This document shows positions 1 to 5,323 of a DNA stretch of 6,037 nt, piece after piece. A program made the position numbers and the translations under genes. The stretch comes from Frankia sp. (GTDB lineage Bacteria > Actinomycetota > Actinomycetes > Frankiales > Frankiaceae). The number at the start of each line of letters is the position of its first letter. Positions within the stretch are counted from its first letter, which is position 1. Under the pieces are notes generated by a model. The model was not told the DNA's origin. It ran no database searches and saw only the letters and a program-made list of their open reading frames with translations. The stretch is taken from the NCBI GenBank assembly GCA_019689615.1, contig JADGHD010000324.1, positions 1 to 6,037 on the forward strand, written 5' to 3'.

Positions 1-35
1 GCGGCGGGCGGCGGTGTGCTCGCGCCGCCCGCCGC
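1..35 (-). terminator. Stem-loop after aceE, probable terminator
   Basis: Positions 1-13 and 23-35 are perfect reverse complements (GCGGCGGGCGGCG / CGCCGCCCGCCGC) around a 9-nt loop. This gives a 13-bp, all-G/C stem starting 14 nt past the aceE stop codon. The position and stability fit a transcription terminator for aceE. No T-tract can be checked because the stretch where it would lie, on the minus strand, falls outside the window. U-less stem-loops are commonly proposed as terminators in high-GC Actinobacteria. The stem may also extend past the window edge. Confidence 0.7.
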
Positions 36-49
36 CGCGAACCGCCCGG

Positions 50-2860
50 TCAGCCGGAGACCGGCCGTTCGTCGGCCTCGGCGGCCTCGGTGCTCGGGCC
101 GGCGTCGCCACGCAGGTTGTAGCGGGCGATCGCCTCCTCGACCACGCTGGCCTTGACCTCGCCGGTGCGTACCAGCGACTCCAGCGTCGCCACCACGATC
201 GACTCCGCGTCGACGTTGAAGTGCCGGCGCAGCGCGATCCGGGTGTCGGACCGGCCGAACCCGTCGGTGCCGAGCGAGGTGTACGGCTGCGGCACCCAGC
301 GGGCGATCTGGTCGGGCACGGCCCGCATCCAGTCGCTGACCGCGACGACCGGGCCGGGGGTGCCGTCGAGGATGCGGGTCACGTACGGGACGCGCGCCGG
401 CTGCTCCGGGCTGAGCAGGTTCGCCCGCTCCGCCGCCAGCGCGTCCCTGCGCAGCTCGTTCCACGAGGTGACCGACCAGACGTCGGCCGCGATGCCGAAG
501 TCGGTGGCGAGCATCTCCTGCGCGGACAACGCCCAGCGCGCCGCGGTGCCGCTGGCCAGCAGCTGCGCCCGGGGCACGGCGCCGTTGCCGCCCTGGGCGC
601 GGTCGAGCAGCCCGCGGGCGGCCGGCACCTCGTCGGCCGGGCGGAACCGGTACATGCCGGCGATGACCTGGGCCGGGTCGAGGCCGGCCGGCTCCGCGGG
701 CTGCGGGTACGGCTCGTTGTAGACCGACAGGTAGTAGAAGACGCTCTCGTTGCGCTCGCCGTACATCCGGTCCAGGGCGTCCCGCACGATGTGCGCGATC
801 TCGAAGCCGAAGGCCGGGTCGTAGGCGACGCAGGCCGGGTTCGTCGACGCCAGCAGCATCGAGTGCCCGTCCTGGTGCTGCAGGCCCTCGCCGTTGAGCG
901 TGGTGCGCCCGGCCGTCGCCCCGAGCAGGAAGCCGCGGCCGAGCTGGTCACCGAACGCCCACATCTGGTCGCCGGTGCGCTGGAAGCCGAACATCGAGTA
1001 GAAGACGTAGACCGGGATCATGTGCTGGGCGTGCGTCGCGTACGCCGTGCCAGCCGCGATGACCGACGCCATCGAGCCGGCCTCGCTGATCCCCTCGTGC
1101 AGGATCTGGCCCTGCTCGGACTCCTGGTAGGACAGCAGCAGGTCGCGGTCGACGGCCTCGTACTTCTGCCCGTGCGGCGAGTAGATCTTCGCCGTCGGGA
1201 ACATCGCGTCCATGCCGAACGTGCGGGCCTCGTCCGGGATGACCGGCACGAAGCGGGCGCCCATCTCCTTCGTCTTCAGGAGGTCCTTCAGCAGCCGGAC
1301 GAACGCCATCGTCGTGGCCACCGGCTGCCTTCCGGAGCCCTTGCGCAGCGTGTCGAACAGCGAGGCCGGCGGCTGCGGCAGCGGCTTGGCCCGGACCACC
1401 CGGCGCGGCAGCGAGCCGTCGAGCGCGGCCCGCCGCTCCTTCATGTACTGGATCTCCTCGGAGTCCGGCCCCGGGTGGTAGTACGGCGGCAGGTCCTCCT
1501 CGAGCGCCTTGTCCGGGATGTCCAGGTAGAGCCGGTCGCGGAACTCCTTGAGCTCGGCCTTGGTCAGTTTCTTCATCTGGTGGGTGGCGTTGCGGGCCTC
1601 GAAGTCCTTGCCCAGCGTCCAGCCCTTGATGGTGTGCGCGAGGATGACCGTCGGCTGGCCCTCGTGCTCGACCGCGGCCTTGTAGGCGGCGTAGAGCTTG
1701 CGGTAGTCGTGGCCGCCGCGGGAGAGCCGGCGAAGCTCGTCGTCGGACATGTCGGCGACCATCCGGCGCAGCCGGGCGTCCGTGCCGAAGAAGTGCTCCC
1801 GGATGTAGGCACCGGACGAGGTCGAGTATGTCTGGAACTGGCCGTCCGGCGTGGTGTTCATCTTGTTCACCAGCACGCCGTCGGTGTCCTTGGCCAGCAG
1901 CGGGTCCCAGTCGCGGCCCCAGACCACCTTGATGACGTTCCAGCCGGCGCCGCGGAACAGCGCCTCCAGCTCCTGCATGATCTTGCCGTTGCCGCGGACC
2001 GGGCCGTCGAGGCGCTGCAGGTTGCAGTTCACGACGAAGATCAGGTTGTCGAGCTCCTCGCGGGCGGCGACGCCGAGCGCGCCGATCGACTCGGGCTCGT
2101 CCATCTCGCCGTCACCGAGGAACGCCCAGACCCTGCTGCCCGAGGTGTCCTTGATCTTCCGCTTGAGCAGGTAGCGGTTGAACCGCGCCTGGTAGATCGC
2201 GTTGATCGGGCCGAGGCCCATGGAGACGGTCGGGAACTCCCAGAAGTCCGGCATCAGCCGCGGGTGCGGATATGACGACAGGCCGCCGGGAACGCCTTCC
2301 CGGCGGAAGGCGTCGAGCTGCTCCTCGGTGAGCCGGCCCTCCAGGAACGCGCGGGCGTAGATTCCCGGGGACGCGTGCCCCTGAATGAAGATCTGGTCAC
2401 CCGAGCCACTGCCGGGCGAGGAGCTCAGGTGATCCTTGCCACGGAAGAAGTGGTTGAAGCCGACCTCGTAGAGGCTGGCGCTCGACGCGTAGGTGGCGAT
2501 ATGCCCACCGACGTTGTACTCGGGGCGGTTGGCGCGGCTGACCATAATGGCCGCGTTCCACCGGATGTAGGCGCGGATGCGCCGTTCCACGTGCTCGTCA
2601 CCGGGGAACCACGGCTCCCGCTCCGGGGGAATCGTGTTGATGAAGTCCGTGCTGGTCAGGGATGGGACGCCGACGGCCTTCTCCCGCGCCCGCTCCAGCA
2701 GTTTGAGCATCAGGAAGCGGGCCCTCGCCCGCCCCTGCTCGTCAATGACGGCGTCGAGGGACTCGAGCCATTCGCTGGTTTCCGACGGGTCCACGTCGGG
2801 CAGCTGGCTGGGCAGTCCGTCGGTGATGACCGAGAACTTCCGCGTACTCTCCTGTGCCAC
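50..2860 (-). CDS. aceE: Pyruvate dehydrogenase E1 component, homodimeric type (AceE)
   Basis: The 936-residue product matches the homodimeric (alpha2) AceE family, usually about 890-930 residues. E1 uses thiamine diphosphate and Mg2+ to decarboxylate pyruvate and acetylates the E2 lipoyl group in the cytoplasmic pyruvate dehydrogenase complex. The Mg/ThDP motif is GDGEMDE at 249-255 with NCNLQ at 278-282. Family-typical segments are QGHASPGIYARAFLEGRL (about 160-177, containing His162), NATHQMKK (His427, matching the E. coli active-site-loop His407 by motif), HEGISEAG (588-595, Glu593 the likely cofactor-activating glutamate) and GLQHQDGHS (659-667). The last 20 or so residues form an Ala/Glu-rich tail. 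The start is GTG (MAQESTRKF), with AGGAG nine bases upstream. No frameshift or missing key residue is seen. E2 and E3 genes are not in the window, as is usual for actinobacterial aceE. Long frames on the opposite strand are high-GC shadows. Confidence 0.98.
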   Translation of the reverse strand: MAQESTRKFSVITDGLPSQLPDVDPSETSEWLESLDAVIDEQGRARARFLMLKLLERAREKAVGVPSLTSTDFINTIPPEREPWFPGDEHVERRIRAYIRWNAAIMVSRANRPEYNVGGHIATYASSASLYEVGFNHFFRGKDHLSSSPGSGSGDQIFIQGHASPGIYARAFLEGRLTEEQLDAFRREGVPGGLSSYPHPRLMPDFWEFPTVSMGLGPINAIYQARFNRYLLKRKIKDTSGSRVWAFLGDGEMDEPESIGALGVAAREELDNLIFVVNCNLQRLDGPVRGNGKIMQELEALFRGAGWNVIKVVWGRDWDPLLAKDTDGVLVNKMNTTPDGQFQTYSTSSGAYIREHFFGTDARLRRMVADMSDDELRRLSRGGHDYRKLYAAYKAAVEHEGQPTVILAHTIKGWTLGKDFEARNATHQMKKLTKAELKEFRDRLYLDIPDKALEEDLPPYYHPGPDSEEIQYMKERRAALDGSLPRRVVRAKPLPQPPASLFDTLRKGSGRQPVATTMAFVRLLKDLLKTKEMGARFVPVIPDEARTFGMDAMFPTAKIYSPHGQKYEAVDRDLLLSYQESEQGQILHEGISEAGSMASVIAAGTAYATHAQHMIPVYVFYSMFGFQRTGDQMWAFGDQLGRGFLLGATAGRTTLNGEGLQHQDGHSMLLASTNPACVAYDPAFGFEIAHIVRDALDRMYGERNESVFYYLSVYNEPYPQPAEPAGLDPAQVIAGMYRFRPADEVPAARGLLDRAQGGNGAVPRAQLLASGTAARWALSAQEMLATDFGIAADVWSVTSWNELRRDALAAERANLLSPEQPARVPYVTRILDGTPGPVVAVSDWMRAVPDQIARWVPQPYTSLGTDGFGRSDTRIALRRHFNVDAESIVVATLESLVRTGEVKASVVEEAIARYNLRGDAGPSTEAAEADERPVSG

Positions 2861-2863
2861 TTT

Positions 2864-2874
2864 CTCCCGCTCCT
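2864..2874 (-). promoter_or_regulatory. aceE ribosome binding site
   Basis: Read on the minus strand, AGGAG (2870-2874) lies 9 nt before the GTG start of aceE, and GGGAG (2864-2868) lies 3 nt before it. The first has workable Shine-Dalgarno spacing and supports GTG at 2860 as the start. There is no other plausible in-frame start between this site and the conserved N-terminal region. Confidence 0.75.
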
Positions 2875-2876
2875 AG

Positions 2877-3211
2877 CCCTCGTGTGCTGGCCGGCTCCGG
2901 CAGGTCGTGCCTGGCCGGACATGCTGACGCCATCGTGCTCCGTCTCGCCGGGGACGTCACGCACACCCCGGTTACCGCCGAGTTCAGCGACGTCGGTCGT
3001 GACGGACGTCAACCCAACTGCGTTCCGCGCGGGGCCCAGTCCTGGATCTGATATACGGCTCCATCCCGATTCTGGCCCGGCGCTCCGCGCTCATCGGGTT
3101 CCATCCTGGTCCGGTGCCCACGCGCGGTGACCCGCGGGGCCCACCAGCGCGACCGGCGCACGACGGGGCCGTGGGCGCGGGCCGCCGGAGGGAAGCCGCC
3201 CTGACACGCCG
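2877..3211. promoter_or_regulatory. Divergent intergenic region between aceE and yjbQ
   Basis: No credible gene is seen here; open frames on either strand are extensions of shadow frames. The region must hold the aceE and yjbQ promoters, but no paired -35/-10 is convincing. On the minus strand a TTGACG (plus 3007-3012) matches an actinobacterial -35, but nothing like TANNNT follows at 17-18 nt. The AT-richest spot is GATATAC (3050-3056). Three GACGTC palindromes lie at 2953-2958, 2989-2994 and 3005-3010, and a GGTGACC at 3126-3132. A long-loop fold is possible between 3131-3144 (CCCGC, bulge, GCCCAC) and 3171-3181 (GTGGGCGCGGG). Confidence 0.5.
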
Positions 3212-3222
3212 TCGATTATCGA
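3212..3222. promoter_or_regulatory. TCGAT-T-ATCGA dyad at the yjbQ start
   Basis: A perfect 5+1+5 inverted repeat ends 3 nt before the yjbQ ATG, in an otherwise G/C-dominated stretch. Its core GATTAT (3214-3219) spans -12 to -7 relative to the ATG, where the -10 element of a leaderless actinobacterial transcript would lie. It keeps the A2 and T6 positions of TANNNT but has G at position 1. It could be a weak -10, an operator, or chance. Confidence 0.25.
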
Positions 3223-3225
3223 GGC

Positions 3226-3630
3226 ATGGAGACCACGACTGTGACGGTGCGCACGGGGCGGCGGGAGCGGGTGCATGACCTTACGGCCGAGGCCGCCCGG
3301 TTCGTCTCCGGCCGCGGGGACGGACTGCTGTCGGTGTTCGTGCCGCACGCGACGGCCGGCGTCGCGATCCTCGAGCTCGGGTCGGGCAGTGACGAGGACC
3401 TGCTGGCCGCGCTCGCCGACCTGCTGCCGGCCGACGGGCGCTGGCGGCACCAGCACGGCTCGCCCGGGCACGGCCGGTCGCACGTCATGCCGGCGTTCGT
3501 GCCGCCGTCGCTGACCGTCCCGGTGTTCGGCGGGCGGCTGGCGCTCGGAACCTGGCAGTCGATCGCTCTCGTCGACCTCAACGTGGACAATCCAGACCGG
3601 ACGGTACGTTTTTCGTTTCTGCCCGGGTGA
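3226..3630 (+). CDS. yjbQ: UPF0047 / YjbQ-family protein
   Basis: The 134-residue product has the length and layout of the UPF0047 (YjbQ, TIGR00149) family of small soluble trimeric enzymes. E. coli members have been reported to show weak thiamine-phosphate-synthase activity; the physiological role is unsettled. Visible hallmarks are the His-bearing strand VPHATAGVAI (39-48), an acidic helix after SDEDLL (55-60), a His cluster at 75, 77, 82 and 86, and the signature PSLTVPV...GRLALGTWQSI (94-113). The ATG follows a GAGG that is only 1 nt away, too close for normal initiation. GTG at 3241 (residue 6) has GGAG 9 nt upstream and would still keep the whole fold, so the start is either a leaderless ATG or this GTG. 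The C-terminal codons (GTA CGT TTT TCG TTT) are unusually T-rich for this genome. It faces away from aceE, and the next plus-strand gene is 431 nt downstream, so it is probably monocistronic. Confidence 0.9.
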   Translation: METTTVTVRTGRRERVHDLTAEAARFVSGRGDGLLSVFVPHATAGVAILELGSGSDEDLLAALADLLPADGRWRHQHGSPGHGRSHVMPAFVPPSLTVPVFGGRLALGTWQSIALVDLNVDNPDRTVRFSFLPG

Positions 3631-4046
3631 CCGCCAGGCGGAAGCCGGCGGCCGCGGCGAGCGGGCCCCACAACGCGGCGCCACCCCCGGATTTCGCCCC
3701 CACCGGGCGCGCGCCCAGGTCACCGAACGGTCACCCACCAGCCCGTCCGCCGCCAGCGAAATTCCGCCGACGGCGTGGCCTGCGAAAAGAGCCAACCGCC
3801 CGGTGACCACGGCCGGGCGCGGGCGGCCAGGAACGGCCTGGCGTGGGGCAGCGGTTGAGCCGCACGATGAGGCGGTACGGAACGGACGACATACACCTGG
3901 TTGTCCACGAGCACCGGCGTGGCACTTGCGTAGCCACCGCATGGTCCGATGGACTTAGGTCACGGCGGGGCCCGCGGCCACCTTGGCCGCCGGGTTGGTC
4001 CGGCCGGGACGTACGGGTCTGTGGCCCGTTCGTGACGTATACGAGC
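3631..4046. other. Intergenic stretch without a credible gene
   Basis: This stretch separates yjbQ from the DUF3052 gene. Small frames exist on both strands, but none has both a start with a ribosome site and consistent codon bias. It holds a direct repeat of GGTCACC with an 11-nt period (3718-3735), an inverse copy GGTGACC (3802-3808), the 12-bp palindrome GGGCGCGCGCCC (3705-3716), and a 6-bp hairpin GCCAGG/CCTGGC with a 5-nt loop (3826-3842). A minus-strand frame (3723-3959) looks weakly like a protein remnant. The part nearest DUF3052 carries the hairpin ACGGG/CCCGT (4013-4029) and the palindrome CGTATACG (4036-4043). No clear terminator for yjbQ is seen within 60 nt of its stop, apart from GC-rich sequence. 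Confidence 0.5.
3718..3735. repeat. Direct repeat GGTCACC, 11-nt period
   Basis: GGTCACC occurs at 3718-3724 and again at 3729-3735, so the two copies lie on nearly the same face of the helix. The same heptamer, inverted, occurs at 3126-3132, 3626-3632 and 3802-3808. The arrangement resembles a dimeric regulator site, but no known operator is recognised and the copies could be chance. Confidence 0.4.
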
Positions 4047-4053
4047 AGGAGGT
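4047..4053 (+). promoter_or_regulatory. Ribosome binding site of the DUF3052 gene
   Basis: AGGAGGT is an almost full anti-16S match placed 8 nt before the GTG at 4062. This is the best Shine-Dalgarno in the window and fixes the start of the gene. It suggests efficient translation. Confidence 0.88.
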
Positions 4054-4061
4054 AACGGAGG

Positions 4062-4499
4062 GTGAGTCCGACCGCGGCGAACGCCGAGGGTCAGCGCCGT
4101 GCGGAGCGTCTGGGTGTCGTCGCCGGGACCATGGTGCAGTCGATCAACGAGGACGACGACATCGCCACCGACCTGCTGGAGGCGATCGTCGCAGCCAGCG
4201 GGACGGAGCTCGTGCCGGAGGACTCCGACGACGTCGTCGACATTGTTCTGCTCTGGTGGCGGGACGATGACGGGGACCTCGCCAACGCGCTCATCGATGC
4301 CCGGCGGCAGCTCTCCGATGACGGGGTCATCTGGCTGCTGACCCCGAAGGCTGGCCGGCCCGGCCACGTCGAGCCGAGCGACGTGCTGGACGCGGTGCCC
4401 ACCGCCGGCCTGGTGCAGACCAGCACGATCAGCGTCGCGCAGGAGTGGGCCGGGATGCGCCTGGCCGCCCCGAAGTCGCAGCGCGTTCGTCACCGGTAG
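4062..4499 (+). CDS. DUF3052 family protein
   Basis: This is a 145-residue soluble acidic protein recognised as the actinobacterial DUF3052 family (M. tuberculosis Rv2239c belongs to it, from memory). It has no known biochemical function. Visible features are an N-terminal segment RLGVVAGTMVQSINEDDDI (16-34), a hydrophobic strand followed by acidic residues around DSDDVVDIVLLWWRDDDGDL (54-73), DDGVIWLLTPKAGRPGHVEPSD (86-107), and a C-terminal TSTISVAQEWAGMRLAAPK (120-138). The alternating strand/helix pattern and the GVIWLLTPK core suggest an alpha/beta fold, but no catalytic motif is evident. There is no signal peptide or membrane segment. The GTG start is supported by the AGGAGGT 8 nt upstream. 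The neighbourhood with aceE and ahpE is conserved in Actinobacteria, so a housekeeping role is likely; what that role is cannot be said. Confidence 0.92.
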   Translation: MSPTAANAEGQRRAERLGVVAGTMVQSINEDDDIATDLLEAIVAASGTELVPEDSDDVVDIVLLWWRDDDGDLANALIDARRQLSDDGVIWLLTPKAGRPGHVEPSDVLDAVPTAGLVQTSTISVAQEWAGMRLAAPKSQRVRHR

Positions 4500-4511
4500 C
4501 CCGCGGGTCCA

Positions 4512-4549
4512 GGGGCCGCCCGGCACGCCAGCGCGTGGCGGGCGGCCCC
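4512..4549. terminator. Stem-loop between convergent genes, probable bidirectional terminator
   Basis: An 11-bp arm (GGGGCCGCCCG, 4512-4522, pairing with 4539-4549) continues through one G/G mismatch (4523/4538) into a 5-bp CACGC/GCGTG stem (4524-4528, 4533-4537), closed by the 4-nt loop CAGC. The total is 16 bp. It begins 12 nt after the DUF3052 stop and lies 75 nt past the DUF4234 stop on the opposite strand, so it can serve both. There is no T-tract on either side. A second perfect palindrome, GCGCGCCGGCGCGC, lies at 4579-4592, closer to DUF4234. Confidence 0.75.
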
Positions 4550-4624
4550 ACCGTGAACGGCGCGGCGTGCGGTCGTCCGCGCGCCGGCGCGCCCCGCCCG
4601 GCCTGCCCGCGCGCCCTCGACCGC

Positions 4625-5095
4625 TCAGCGCACGAGCGGGACCTGCTGTCCCTCGACGGCCATGGGATAGCGGTCCCAGATCTGGTTGATCTGGATCTGC
4701 AGGTACAGCGGGCCGAAGCCGATCAGGAAGAGCAGGAACGCCAGCGGCACCGGCAACGGCGGCAGCCCGGCCGCGCGCCGCGCCGCCGAGGCCCGCTCAC
4801 ACAGCCGCCACACCGCGACGAACGGCGGGACGATCAGGAGCACGCCGAGCGACACCGCGAGCACCGAGACCCCCGGCCGCACCCGGATCCGCGCGTACTC
4901 GGCGACCTCCCTCGTCGTCTTGTAGAACCAGACGAGCGAATAGACGCCCAGCGTGATCAGCGGGAGGCCGAGCCAGGCGGCAACCGGGTTACGACGCTTG
5001 CCCAGCACGCCCCAGCCGACCGTCCCGGTCCCCGGCCCGGGCTGGGCCGGCTGATGCGGCGGCGACCAGTGCGGCGTCGTCTCTGGGTTGGTCAC
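4625..5095 (-). CDS. DUF4234 family small membrane protein
   Basis: The 156-residue product has a Pro/Gly-rich N-terminus (residues 4-25) followed by three predicted membrane segments, about 38-58, 76-98 and 113-133. The first runs straight into the family-typical block LGVYSLVWFYKTTREVAEY (49-67). With the basic loop around RASAARRAAG (101-110) and the C-terminal LQIQINQIWDRY (132-143), it matches DUF4234. Members are integral membrane proteins of unknown function. The start is GTG (MTNPETTPHW) with only a weak AGGGA about 6 nt upstream. It is antisense to its neighbours, converging with DUF3052 and diverging from ahpE, so it is transcribed alone. A TAGTCT on the minus strand (plus 5148-5153) could be a -10, giving a leader of about 45 nt, but no -35 supports it. 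Confidence 0.85.
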   Translation of the reverse strand: MTNPETTPHWSPPHQPAQPGPGTGTVGWGVLGKRRNPVAAWLGLPLITLGVYSLVWFYKTTREVAEYARIRVRPGVSVLAVSLGVLLIVPPFVAVWRLCERASAARRAAGLPPLPVPLAFLLFLIGFGPLYLQIQINQIWDRYPMAVEGQQVPLVR

Positions 5096-5306
5096 GGCGC
5101 TTCCCTGCCCCTCAGGCCATCAGCGGTGCCGTCATCGTTGACCGCCCAGACTAACGCCGCCATCCCCGCACCCGCCTGATGATCGCGCCCGCCGCACGCC
5201 CGGCGACGGTCCCGCCGCGGCGCGGTGGGCCTTGCCGGCCACGCCGGGCCCGGCTGCCTGGCCGGTACGGATGGCATGCTGAAGCCAGTAGCCAGAGGCC
5301 ACGACC
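5096..5306. promoter_or_regulatory. Divergent intergenic region between the DUF4234 gene and ahpE
   Basis: The region contains the promoters of the two flanking genes. The plus frame that runs into ahpE from 5179 is not credible coding upstream of 5320: it is Arg/Pro-rich and lies before the conserved peroxiredoxin N-terminus. A dyad CCGGCCA (5235-5241) / TGGCCGG (5259-5265) has a self-complementary core GCCGGGCCCGGC between its arms. A minus-strand TAGTCT at 5148-5153 is a possible -10 for DUF4234. No good -35/-10 pair for ahpE is seen, and no recognised OxyR- or Fur-type box stands out by eye. Confidence 0.45.
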
Positions 5307-5323
5307 GGAGGATGATCACGTGA
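5276..5323 (+). other. Possible 15-codon upstream ORF overlapping the ahpE start
   Basis: ATG at 5276 opens a frame encoding MLKPVARGHDRRMIT, and its TGA (5321-5323) overlaps the ahpE GTG (5320-5322) as GTGA. This is the classic arrangement for translational coupling. The ATG has only a weak GGAT upstream. The frame spans the ahpE Shine-Dalgarno, so translating it could affect ahpE initiation. It could equally be a chance frame, as the sequence itself shows no sign of selection. Confidence 0.2.
5307..5311 (+). promoter_or_regulatory. ahpE ribosome binding site
   Basis: GGAGG ends 8 nt before the GTG at 5320. This decides the start. The longer frame from 5179 would add 47 Arg/Pro-rich residues with no counterpart in the family, whereas GTG 5320 gives the expected short N-terminus before VGAVAPDFSL. 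Confidence 0.88.

Noticed and set aside
14..2275. 753-residue plus-strand open frame opposite aceE
   Set aside because: It is antisense to an unmistakable aceE, Arg/Val/Gly/Leu-rich with no recognisable domain. It is the expected shadow of a high-GC gene read on the other strand.
3007..3012. TTGACG as an aceE -35 box
   Set aside because: No -10-like hexamer follows at 16-19 nt on the minus strand, so a promoter call is not supported.
2375..3130. 251-residue plus-strand frame across the aceE 5' end and the gap
   Set aside because: Most of it is antisense to aceE, it has no ribosome site, and the part in the gap looks compositionally random.
3705..3716. GGGCGCGCGCCC palindrome as a yjbQ terminator
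   Set aside because: It lies 75 nt from the stop, would form only a 4-bp stem once a loop is allowed, and such palindromes are common in GC-rich gaps.
3091..3942. 283-residue minus-strand frame covering yjbQ
   Set aside because: It spans yjbQ antisense and both flanking gaps, has low-complexity Arg/Pro-rich composition and no family motifs, and conflicts with the well-supported yjbQ gene.
3960..4526. 188-residue minus-strand frame opposite DUF3052
   Set aside because: It is a shadow of DUF3052, which has an AGGAGGT Shine-Dalgarno and a recognisable family pattern. The frame would also read into the convergent terminator stem.
5179..5319. Longer ahpE start adding 47 residues
   Set aside because: The extra segment is Arg/Pro-rich and absent from the family. 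GGAGG sits 8 nt before the GTG at 5320, which gives the normal AhpE length.
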